Positions 1 through 11,700 of a stretch of DNA of 64,000 nt are shown piece after piece (within the stretch, counting starts at the first letter, position 1; each line of letters begins with the position of its first letter). The DNA lies in contig LR990040.1 in NCBI GenBank assembly GCA_905147135.1, forward strand, positions 23,449,857-23,513,856, written 5' to 3'. The notes under the pieces are model-generated. The model was not told the origin of the DNA. It searched no databases and saw only the letters and a program-made list of their open reading frames with translations. The stretch comes from Blastobasis lacticolella (lineage: Eukaryota; Arthropoda; Insecta; Lepidoptera; Blastobasidae). Made by a program: the position numbers and the translations under genes.

Positions 1-108
1 TGGGTCAAATTGAATTTTGAACTACATATCCTAAATGGATTGAGCGGTTTTGCATACGCGTTTGATTTAGATGACAATGCATGATTACTTACGCACTTAC
101 TTACTATG
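1..108. other. Intronic sequence left of the tandem array
   Basis: AT-rich unique-looking sequence ending abruptly at the first array unit. It should belong to an SF3A3 intron, because the next exon follows the array. No feature recognised. Confidence 0.5.
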
Positions 109-2615
109 CACGGTGGAGAACGTGACCCGGCGGGCGGCGCGCGGCCCGCCGGGGGCAGTACTATAGCACAGGCTGCCGGGCTAGGTTCGCGGGCGTAGTG
201 GGCGGGGTCCGGCTGGCCACGGTGGAGAACGTGACCCGGCGGGCGGCCCGCGGCCCGCCGGGGGCAGTACTATAGCACAGGCTGCCGGGCTAGGTTCGCG
301 GGCGTAGTGGGCGGGGTCCGGCTGGCCACGGTGGAGAACGTGACCCGGCGGGCGGCCCGCGGCCCGCCGGGGGCAGTACTATAGCACAGGCTGCCGGGCT
401 AGGTTCGCGGGCGTAGTGGGCGGGGTCCGGCTGGCCACGGTGGAGAACGTGACCCGGCGGGCGGCGCGCGGCCCGCCGGGGGCAGTACTATAGCACAGGC
501 TGCCGGGCTAGGTTCGCGGGCGTAGTGGGCGGGGTCCGGCTGGCCACGGTGGAGAACGTGACCCGGCGGGCGGCCCGCGGCCCGCCGGGGGCAGTACTAT
601 AGCACAGGCTGCCGGGCTAGGTTCGCGGGCGTAGTGGGCGGGGTCCGGCTGGCCACGGTGGAGAACGTGACCCGGCGGGCGGCCCGCGGCCCGCCGGGGG
701 CAGTACTATAGCACAGGCTGCCGGGCTAGGTTCGCGGGCGTAGTGGGCGGGGTCCGGCTGGCCACGGTGGAGAACGTGACCCGGCGGGCGGCCCGCGGCC
801 CGCCGGGGGCAGTACTATAGCACAGGCTGCCGGGCTAGGTTCGCGGGCGTAGTGGGCGGGGTCCGGCTGGCCACGGTGGAGAACGTGACCCGGCGGGCGG
901 CCCGCGGCCCGCCGGGGGCAGTACTATAGCACAGGCTGCCGGGCTAGGTTCGCGGGCGTAGTGGGCGGGGTCCGGCTGGCCACGGTGGAGAACGTGACCC
1001 GGCGGGCGGCCCGCGGCCCGCCGGGGGCAGTACTATAGCACAGGCTGCCGGGCTAGGTTCGCGGGCGTAGTGGGCGGGGTCCGGCTGGCCACGGTGGAGA
1101 ACGTGACCCGGCGGGCGGCCCGCGGCCCGCCGGGGGCAGTACTATAGCACAGGCTGCCGGGCTAGGTTCGCGGGCGTAGTGGGCGGGGTCCGGCTGGCCA
1201 CGGTGGAGAACGTGACCCGGCGGGCGGCCCGCGGCCCGCCGGGGGCAGTACTATAGCACAGGCTGCCGGGCTAGGTTCGCGGGCGTAGTGGGCGGGGTCC
1301 GGCTGGCCACGGTGGAGAACGTGACCCGGCGGGCGGCCCGCGGCCCGCCGGGGGCAGTACTATAGCACAGGCTGCCGGGCTAGGTTCGCGGGCGTAGTGG
1401 GCGGGGTCCGGCTGGCCACGGTGGAGAACGTGACCCGGCGGGCGGCCCGCGGCCCGCCGGGGGCAGTACTATAGCACAGGCTGCCGGGCTAGGTTCGCGG
1501 GCGTAGTGGGCGGGGTCCGGCTGGCCACGGTGGAGAACGTGACCCGGCGGGCGGCCCGCGGCCCGCCGGGGGCAGTACTATAGCACAGGCTGCCGGGCTA
1601 GGTTCGCGGGCGTAGTGGGCGGGGTCCGGCTGGCCACGGTGGAGAACGTGACCCGGCGGGCGGCCCGCGGCCCGCCGGGGGCAGTACTATAGCACAGGCT
1701 GCCGGGCTAGGTTCGCGGGCGTAGTGGGCGGGGTCCGGCTGGCCACGGTGGAGAACGTGACCCGGCGGGCGGCCCGCGGCCCGCCGGGGGCAGTACTATA
1801 GCACAGGCTGCCGGGCTAGGTTCGCGGGCGTAGTGGGCGGGGTCCGGCTGGCCACGGTGGAGAACGTGACCCGGCGGGCGGCCCGCGGCCCGCCGGGGGC
1901 AGTACTATAGCACAGGCTGCCGGGCTAGGTTCGCGGGCGTAGTGGGCGGGGTCCGGCTGGCCACGGTGGAGAACGTGACCCGGCGGGCGGCCCGCGGCCC
2001 GCCGGGGGCAGTACTATAGCACAGGCTGCCGGGCTAGGTTCGCGGGCGTAGTGGGCGGGGTCCGGCTGGCCACGGTGGAGAACGTGACCCGGCGGGCGGC
2101 CCGCGGCCCGCCGGGGGCAGTACTATAGCACAGGCTGCCGGGCTAGGTTCGCGGGCGTAGTGGGCGGGGTCCGGCTGGCCACGGTGGAGAACGTGACCCG
2201 GCGGGCGGCCCGCGGCCCGCCGGGGGCAGTACTATAGCACAGGCTGCCGGGCTAGGTTCGCGGGCGTAGTGGGCGGGGTCCGGCTGGCCACGGTGGAGAA
2301 CGTGACCCGGCGGGCGGCCCGCGGCCCGCCGGGGGCAGTACTATAGCACAGGCTGCCGGGCTAGGTTCGCGGGCGTAGTGGGCGGGGTCCGGCTGGCCAC
2401 GGTGGAGAACGTGACCCGGCGGGCGGCCCGCGGCCCGCCGGGGGCAGTACTATAGCACAGGCTGCCGGGCTAGGTTCGCGGGCGTAGTGGGCGGGGTCCG
2501 GCTGGCCACGGTGGAGAACGTGACCCGGCGGGCGGCCCGCGGCCCGCCGGGGGCAGTACTATAGCACAGGCTGCCGGGCTAGGTTCGCGGGCGTAGTGGG
2601 CGGGGTCCGGCTGGC
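109..2615. repeat. 109-bp tandem array (23 units) containing the SF3A3 exon start
   Basis: Twenty-three head-to-tail units of exactly 109 bp, starting at each CACGGTGGAGAACGTG. The units are almost identical: the only variant I saw is GCGGCGCGCGG instead of GCGGCCCGCGG, in units 1 and 4. GC content is very high against AT-rich flanks. The unit includes the first ~35 bases of the downstream SF3A3 exon, encoding [11 protein letters not shown], plus ~75 bp of the sequence just upstream of it. Read in the SF3A3 frame, every upstream unit hits the stop in GTACTATAG, so the array is intronic. The unit length is not a multiple of 3. Copy number in the assembly may not be exact. Confidence 0.95.
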
Positions 2616-2775
2616 CACGGTGGAGAACGTGACCCGGCGGGCGGCGCGCGCGGCCGGCGAGCGCCGCGACGACAGCGGCGACGACAGCGACGCCTCCGCC
2701 GCGCCCGACCAGGACTCCGATGACGACGAGGTGCCGTACAATCCGAAGAATTTGCCGCTCGGGTGGGATGGGAAG
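2596..2775 (+). CDS. SF3A3: SF3A3 exon (first visible; left edge uncertain)
   Basis: Encodes [17 protein letters not shown], an acidic stretch and then [12 protein letters not shown]. The donor GTATGT begins at 2776, phase 0. The frame stays open left to about 2570. The acceptor could be CACAG ending at 2569 or GCGTAG ending at 2596. Neither has a good pyrimidine tract because the array unit fills the upstream sequence, so the start given is approximate. Confidence 0.85.
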
Positions 2776-5700
2776 GTATGTTATTTTGTATATTCATCTT
2801 CTATAATAATAATAATAAATAAAAAGTTTATTAAATCTTGTGAAATACATTTCAATTTTAGATGTAAGAAACACGTAAAAGGTAAAAATTAAACATATTT
2901 TTTGCCTGAGCTAGGATAATATGATACCCTGTGTTTCTATGCATAGTATTAAACGTATTAATAGTAATTTTATTAGTACAGTACAATTCGATAAGTTTAA
3001 AAAATGCAGAATGTCAAACTTTTCAAAATAAAAAACGGCGCTATTAATATTTTTAAAACAGCCTTTATATGAGTGTATGAAGAGACATTTGTCGTATTTT
3101 TTTCGGACCACTATAAGTAAAAATCACTATAGTTGGGGATGAAATTAAAGATCAAAAATGTAAACACACAACTGTCAATGTCAAAGAGACTATCCAAGGG
3201 TATAAAACCTTTGGTTTGCATAACCAAATGGTTATGCATCATGCACTCTTTTCAGTGTGCTTTACAATGGCTGGTAAACTTTCGAAAACGAAACATCGAT
3301 TAACCCCTATTTATTCAAAGTAACATTTAATAAGTAACTCGGAAACTATTAATCCAAGAGCACTCCTTAGAAAAGTCCAATATTAGAAAGAAGTGGTCAC
3401 CATTTTGAATGTTATATTATTTTATGAATTATTATTTAAGAAAGTAATTAAATATGTCTCGGCGTGGATCAATTCCTTACCTTCCAAGCCTTTGCAATAA
3501 TGTACTGTAACAACGAACCAAAGGCTTAGAATTTCTTACCATTACCAGTGGCATAAATAAAAACTACCTACATATTTTATTAAAACAGCACAAATATGTA
3601 ACAAAAAAAAACATAGTTCCCTATTTAGTTCAGTAATAGTAGTTTATGCAACTGTCATATAAAAGGGGGTATTAAAACATGAATGTATGTTTATCATACG
3701 AGGCGTAGTCGAGTATGATAATAGTTTGACACGAGTGTTTTAATACTTAATTATATGCAGTTACATACACTACTTTATCTACACTCATATTTTTATGTTA
3801 AAATTTAGTAACTATAATTTTCTCAACTTTGCTGGAAGTAAGTTGCGAGTCAGTTCTGTTGTATCTACGCGTCGAGGATATCAAGCGGCGGGAAATTCAC
3901 TTCACTGCTTTCACATTTATCTATTTATTTGCTTCAAACAAGAAAAAACATTCACAAACACAAATTACAACAATTAGAAAAAATATTCTGTTTAGCGAGA
4001 AAATCATTACATACAAATTTGAACTGGACAATTTAAATTTTGAATTTGTCAAAGACATTTAGGTATTCAGCCTACATTTCGCCGTGCCTCGGCGCCCGAC
4101 AAAAATTTAAAAAATAAAAGTGTTGCAAAATGATTAAAAAGTTATTTTATCTACACTCATAGTGTAATGTTCCAATTACATATTCGAAATCGTTTAAGGG
4201 TACACTTTTTTCACGCCAAACTATAAAATTGTAAAAAATTACTTTTCGATACAGCATTTCCCATACTATTTTCATGACAGCTGTATCGTAAAATAACTTT
4301 TTAATCATTATGCAACACTTTTATTTTTTAATTTTTTGTCGGGCGCCGGGACACGGCGTAATGTAGGCTGAATACTTAGATGTCTTCAACAAATTCAAAT
4401 TCAAAATTTAAATTTTCATGTTTATATTCTGTGTAATTATTTTCCCGCTAAACAGGATATTTTTTGTAATTGTTGTAATTTGTGTTTGTGAATGTTTTTT
4501 CTTATTTTAAGCAAATAAATAGATAAATGTGAAAGTAGTAAAGTGAATTTCCCGCCGCTTGATATCCTCGACGCGTAGATACAACAGAACTGTAATTGTT
4601 GTAATTGTTTGTTGTAGTTGTTTGTAATTGTTGTAATTTGTGTTTGTGAATGTTTTTTCTTATTTTAAGGAAATAAATAGATAAATGTGAAAGTAGTAAA
4701 GTGAATTTCCCACCGCATGATATCCTCGACGCGTAGATACAACAGAACTGACTTGCAGCTTACTTCCAGCTAAGTTTAGAAAATTATAGGTACGATATTT
4801 TAACGTAAAAATATGAGTGTAGATAAAGTAGTGTATGCAACTGCATATAATTAGGTATTAAAACACTCGTGTCAAACTATTATCATACTCGGCTACGCCT
4901 CGTATGATAAACAGACACTCATGTTTTAATACCCCCTTTTATATGACAGTTGCATAAACTACTATTACGGTACAGCTGTAATGAAATTAGTACAGTGGGA
5001 AATGCTATATCGAAATAGTAGTTTATCTACACTCATAGCGTAATGTTCCAATTACATATTCGAAAACAGTCGTTTAAGGGTACACTTTTTTCACGCCAGA
5101 CTAAAATTTAAAAAAATTACTTTTCCATTTCCCATACTATTTTCGCATTCATTCCAGCATTTCCCATACTATTTTCGCGACAGCTGTATCGTAAAATAAC
5201 TTTTTAATCATTATGCAACACTTTAATTTTTTATTTTTTGTCGGGCGCCGGGACACGGCGTAGTGTAGGCTGAATACTTAGATGTCTTCAACAAATTCAA
5301 ATTCAAAATTTAAATTTTCATGTTTATATTCTGTGTAATTATTTTCCCGCTAAACAGAATATTTTTTGTAATTGTTATAATTTGTGTTTGTGAATGTTTT
5401 TTCTTGTTTGAAGCAAGTAAATAGATAAATGTGAAAGTAATTAAGTGAATTTCCCGCCGCTTGATATCCTCGACGCGTACATACAACAGAACTGACTCGC
5501 AGCTTACTTCCAGCTAAGTTGAGAAAATTATGGGTACGATATTTTAACGTAAAAATATGAGTGTAGATAAAGTAGCATATGCAACTGCATATAATTAGGT
5601 ATTAAAACACTCGTGTCAAACTATTATCATACTCGGCTACTCATGTTTTAATACCCCCTTTTATATGACAGTTGCATAAACTACTATTATGCAACTGTCA

Positions 5701-8700
5701 TATAAAAGGGGCTATACTCATAGATGAAATATTTTAAAATATTTATATTATTTTGTTTTATTTTGAATGTAATAATTTTAATCAATATTTCAATGATTTT
5801 AAAATTTGCCCTCTGGCCACGTCGTCAATCAAACAGGTAGCTAAGTAATAGTAGGGGAGCCCAAGCGGGGATTTCGGGATTTACTGAAGCGCGGCAGATT
5901 AATATACAGGGGGATACCTTGTACCCGGTTAAGTACCTCCACCAAATATGAGCCTCATATATATGGCCCGTCAAGGATAAAGGATCAGATTAGTAAAAAA
6001 AAATTGATCATCAGAAATTCTCGAGCGCGTCAGATTAAGGTAGGGTGAGTTAATTACATGCTAAAAAGTAAATATTCCACTAATCTGACAATTTGTAAGT
6101 GACGTGAGGAAAGGGGAGGGCTGCAAAGTTGCACAAAAAAACGTCATCTCGACATTCTCGAGCGTGGGTGAATTTTTTTTTATTTTGAAGGAAATAATTC
6201 AAGGATCACGTAAAATATATAATCTGACGATTTCCACAAGCCGAAGTTACAAAAATTCGTCGATAAAGTTTAATACGTGCAGCTACGTGATGCCTATATT
6301 CCCCACCCCGCGTTTCTATTCTCTTTCACTTTTTCTCTATCTATTACTCTCTAACTCCGTCCCCACTCTGTTTTCTGTTGCCATGACATCATCACAGCTG
6401 ATCAAACAGCTTGTTCGTGGCATGATATTATTTACAACGTATTTCTAACGTTTTGGCTTATTTTGTTCAAACTCAAACTCAAATACGTTTATTCAGTTTA
6501 GGTTTTCACAAACACTTATGAACATCATAATTATAATTATAATATAAAATGAATGCTAGGCACCACGGCACCATCGAGCGGACAACGGTTTCTTGGCTAG
6601 TATGTAGGGCCATATAAAAAAGAAAACAAAGATAAGACTCCGTGGCCAAAGATTTTATTCTTTGTCCGCAAACACTGTAAAAAAAAAAAATTTTTTTATT
6701 TATTTATCAGATTAGGCGAATCCCTCCAGATAATCGTCAGATTATGAGACAGCACGTCTAGGACATAAAGATGAACCATATACAGGGTGTTTCATAATAC
6801 ATGTATAAAGCGGAAAGGGTGTTAAAGTAGAGCTTTCAAAGAGTGCACTGGCGACTTCATTTTATCCGGACATTGAATTTTAATTTTAATAAAAAAAATT
6901 AATTTTTAAAGATAAATAACCATATCGACTACGTTGAAGCGCAGCTCTATTTCAAGTTGATGATCATATAAAAAACAGGTTAATAACCTCGTGCGACCCC
7001 TATCGAAACAAAGCAACCTCCTCAAGCCTACTACCAGGAGCCTAATGCTGCGTACACACCGGGCGATGTGTGACGCGCACCAGTTTCGACTAACGATTGT
7101 CCGTTGGCGTGTGCCAGCCGGCAATCCGCAGTGCAGCGTGGCGGTAACATCAAACGGATAGAAGTAATCATCCAATCGCAGTTTGGGCGGATACCGAAGG
7201 CCAACAAACAAACGTGCAAATACGAGCCCGAATCGGTTCCCAAAACTCCCAAAGATCGTTTGCTTGACCACGAAATGCAAGTATTAGACCTTAGAAGTCC
7301 AAATAATTCGGCCGACAGCCCTTCGTTGGCGTACGTTGAGTGTGTACACACCATAATGACGAGTAATAACCTCGTGCCATTCATATCAAAACAAACCAAC
7401 CTCCTTCATCTTACTACCAGGCGTCGTACCAAATGTTACCTACTTATGAATAGGCTCTACCAAATTAACTAGGAACTTGCCTACACTTATTATTTTCGAT
7501 AGGTAGGTATGCTTAAATAGTCGGAGCGTCGGTGGCCTAAGGTTGCGGTATCCAACTCGTACGCGTGAGGTACCGGGTTCGAATCCCACTGCCGCCATGT
7601 ACCACTAACTCTTTTCTAAGTTATGCACAGTAGCTGAATACTAACCGATGCTTTTACGGTGAGGGAAATCATCGTGATGAAACTTACACATTCAGTTCAG
7701 ACGACTGAATGTGTAAGTAACCATGATCCAATCTGGTCAGGTTCCCTTGGTAGCAGGGTTAGGAGCCAGGAATGTCAGATGGCAGTCGCTCCACTGCAAT
7801 TAATTACCTAATCTGCCAAATCCTAGATCATGGACCATAGTCTAATAATTTTGTGAAGAGAAAAGAATTTGTTACAGTGGAGCGACTACCATCTGACCTC
7901 CATGACCCTGCTACCAGGGGAACCTGACTCGATTGGATCATGGTTACAATTTCAGTTGCCAGAATTTGCAGATTTCATCATGATGTTTCCCTCACCATAG
8001 GAGCATCGGTTAATTTCAACTAATGTACATAACTCAGACAGTGGCGTGCCTAGGGGTTCAGAGTAAGGCAAGCCGAGAGATGAAGTTTGTGTAGTTTTTA
8101 CGGTTATTAAAAATAAATCCATCCCCTTGCCACATTACGGAAATAATTTGTTATTTTCTGAGAAATGATTATAAACTTTACCTTTTCCATGCAAATCAAA
8201 ACTTGTGCACATTTTAAACCATCACAAGGGACTCTACTTCGTCTATTGTTAATCAATCTAATTAAATCACTTTTACTACAAAACACAACACAAACACAAC
8301 AAAAAACTGATTACTTATCCGCCCAAACGGCTCAAACAATACAATAGTGAAGTTGGTACGTATTACAGCATTCAACAAACGTACCTACTGCGCATGCGCG
8401 AAGTTGCCAATTTCAAAGATCCGTGTACAACTTCAAACGCATGCAGGGCTTAAAGTCTCGTACAATTTACCATATAAACAAACGTATAGTTATATCTCAT
8501 TATAGGACAGTTTTCATATGTAAGAAAGAGACATACCGGCCGGAATCAAAGCCCGCTTACAAGCCAGCGCGTGCGAGCGAGATGACTGACCGAGTCTCAA
8601 TTTCCTCAACTTGCGTGTGCGTTCGGATCGTGTTTCGTAACCTGGGCGCACGATGGCGCTGCTTTGCGGCGCGGCAGTTTGAAATGCATTAGGAGCGCGA

Positions 8701-11700
8701 ACTTTAAATACTTCGCGCTCGCATTATCTTTGATTTTTATCGATAATTATTTTTATAAGGCAAGCCCGGCTTTTGGGCTTGTATGACAGTAACGCCACTG
8801 AACTCAGAAAAGAGTCATTGGTACATTGCCACAGCGGGATTCGAACCCGGCACCTCTCTCGCTTACGTCGGATACTCAACCGCCCAGCCACCAACGTTCT
8901 TGAAAAACATACTAAAGATAGCTACATAACTAAAACAGAATTCGTTCAATTGATAAATCGTTCTACACAAATAAGTAGGTACTATGTCCTACTAAAATGG
9001 TTCACTCATCTAGGGACCTACGTAGCGTAGGGAACCACTTATGAGACTAGTTTTGTTGAAACAGATTACAGACAGGTTTTACTAAATACCTACATGTTTT
9101 CATGAACAGATAAAAGCGTTGTCTTTTCTGCCTATTTCCCGTCGGAAAAGAACTTCCTAACGTTACGATTAGGTACTAGCTAGGTAGCATATCTTAAAGT
9201 CTAGCTAGAACCTAGACCTTTAAAGCATGTAGGTACGTACCTTTTTAAAGTTATTTTATGAAAACAAACAGCGTCAGGTGCCATACTTTCTTGCTTTCTT
9301 GTGGCTCGGATGACTGATAGGTATTAACTATCAAGTAAGCTTGCACTCGTATCGTAGCGTAGCTAGGTAGGTACACTCCATACACACAGATACACAACAC
9401 TACGCAGGCTCTGGTTGCCATGCAATACGTAAATAGGTAGGTACCATGGTGTTTGGCCTACTGCTAGCTTGCATTCATACACAGAATAATGATTATCACA
9501 ATACTTAAACGTTGAACGCTGAACACAGACAAGACTACGTTAATACTGGTACCTGAAGCTATAAATCATTCGTTCACATCGTTAACACTCTTATCACAGT
9601 TATCTTCACAATAGGTACTTAGGTATCCTACAACTACAACGCAACAATCATTTCGGTCACGCGAAAAGCTAAAAACTGAATGAACGAATACGACGCGAAA
9701 GTAGGCAAATTTCGTCAATGGAAGTCGCGCCGTGGGTCAAACCACAAAATAAAGAACGGCCCGCCAAAGTATTCTATTTTTAGATTTTGTAGCTTTCAGT
9801 TTCTATTTTGATGTCAAAAGCGCCGCCACAGCTCCGGCGCCGGCCTTGACCTTGACGGCACGTGCAAAAGGATTCGTACTTAGGGATCCGTGTTTTAGGG
9901 GTCTAACATATTTCGCCTTTTATGTTCTCTCGTTTTATGTTCTCCTGGTAGTTGCACCATAATGTTGATTTTTTTTTTATTTGTTAAAGTGAGTCTCAAG
10001 CGAATCCAACTGTGGGCTTAATAATAATCCTTATGGCGATGGCCTACATTTGCTTATCACGATTTTATCGGGTAGTTTGGTACAATGACAGTAACCTAGA
10101 CAGTAATTTCTAAAATTGTGTTTGGGTCCGTGCTCCACCTAGGTGACCTAGGTTCTCCAATTGGATATTTACAGGTAAAGCTCCATCAACTAAGAATCAT
10201 TAAGTTAATTTTAGTTGATGAGAAATGTTCGTGAAAACGATAGGTACGATTACCTACGCGACACTGAAACATGACTGACAGACATGACATGAGAAAGCAA
10301 ACTCGTAAAAAGACAAAGATGTTACATTAATTAGAGTTTGCTACATTAATATGCTACAGTAATTTGAATAAGACTACTTTGCTATTAGTTAGGTGGTGGT
10401 GCACTTTCGTAAAAACTATGAATGAACCTTTTGAATTAAAATCATAATTGATTACAATATTTTTTTGTACAGAACCCTCGAAACCAAAAAATACAAAACG
10501 GATTATTTAGACCTCCTTAATATTGCGCCTAGTACGTGGGGTGTCCATAAAATAAGCCAGTGCAAATACAGGCATGACGCATTTCATCTTAGTCCTCACA
10601 GTGACAACGCATCTGCTGTTCTGCATGTTTGTTGCCTGCAACCTAAATGCTTAAATCCTAGTACGTAAATAGTGTTGCTAGGTATTTTTTCAGCTATTTA
10701 AATTTAATATTCACCTTCTTGAATTCAAACATGAGTAGAATTTAATAATTACTATTAGATAGGTACTAAAATGACATCTTTCCTTATTTCGGAGCTGGCG
10801 GAAAAGTTCAACGAGAAATGCATAAACTTGTGCCAAGACTCACCACATGCATTCAACAGGATGTAAACTGAGTGAAAAAATAGACAAAAAAGTATAACAA
10901 CAATATCGTGTAGTTTTGCTGCACTTTCCAAAAATATTAAAATCTAGTGAATGTACTTTATGGACACCCTGTGATATCAGTATCCCGTACATAGTCCACC
11001 TGCTTCAGTCATGACTGCCTAGTACAATAGAAGATATGGCGCAGACGCGAAATCAAGCTGTAACTTTTTTGCCTATTAATGTTTATTGTGTTTTCGCAAT
11101 TAGTTTGAAGACTATGTACCTAGGTGCAACATTGTGTTGAAGGCAACAAAAAACAAATAAATTAAAGTAGAAACAAACATCGAAATGTCTTGTTTTTGTG
11201 CCGGACTGCTCACGAGCTGCTTGTAATAATAATTTTATTAACCAGCCACTTGAGGTATTGATCGTAGTGATCTTTAGATTGAATTTTAAAACTCATATGA
11301 AACGGTAGGTAGAAAAGACTTAAAGGCACAAAACCTATATCCTATCTGTAACTGGTAAAATTGTATTATTCAGTTGATTGACCTGATTATGAACTTGAGT
11401 GATCTATTACAACTGATTTCTAGAGATGCGGTCTTTCGTTTTCAAAATGTGATTATCGACAGTGAAAAAGAAAAAGTTCGATAGTCATTTTCTCGGTAAC
11501 TATTCCACGCACGAAAAAAATAATTGTACCTATCGTTTTAATACGTTTAGCACTCCATCCAGTTCACGGCTTTATACATGTATTATGAAACACCCTGTAT
11601 ATCTTAATCTGACACGCTTGAGTATTTCAAAATGGCGAATTTTTTTGGCACATTCTAATAATGGCCGCAAGTTTGCGTCACATCCAAATCGTCAGATTAT

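Larger units (their letters stand above)
6783..11597. mobile_element. Mariner-like MITE, second nesting level, interrupted twice
   Basis: Ends CAGGGTGTTTCATAATACAT and its inverse, flanked by TA. Its ends and a central piece (about 6783-6966, 10420-10536 and 11388-11597) together match the compact 515-bp copy at 27456-27970. The remaining sequence is therefore two later insertions, about 6967-10420 and 10537-11387. No transposase is encoded. Confidence 0.85.

Noticed and set aside
109..2615. CRISPR-like array because of regular repeats
   Set aside because: Head-to-tail units with no variable spacers, in a eukaryotic intron. It is a minisatellite.
7104..7472. Overlapping ~122-codon frames on both strands near 7.0-7.5 kb
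   Set aside because: They cover the direct-repeat pair and a TIR-like insert; no family similarity, and open frames on both strands suggest chance.
7540..7600. tRNA gene suggested by GGTTCGAATCCC
   Set aside because: The same head is joined to the same non-tRNA body in many copies, and no full cloverleaf with paired acceptor stem is evident. It is a SINE.
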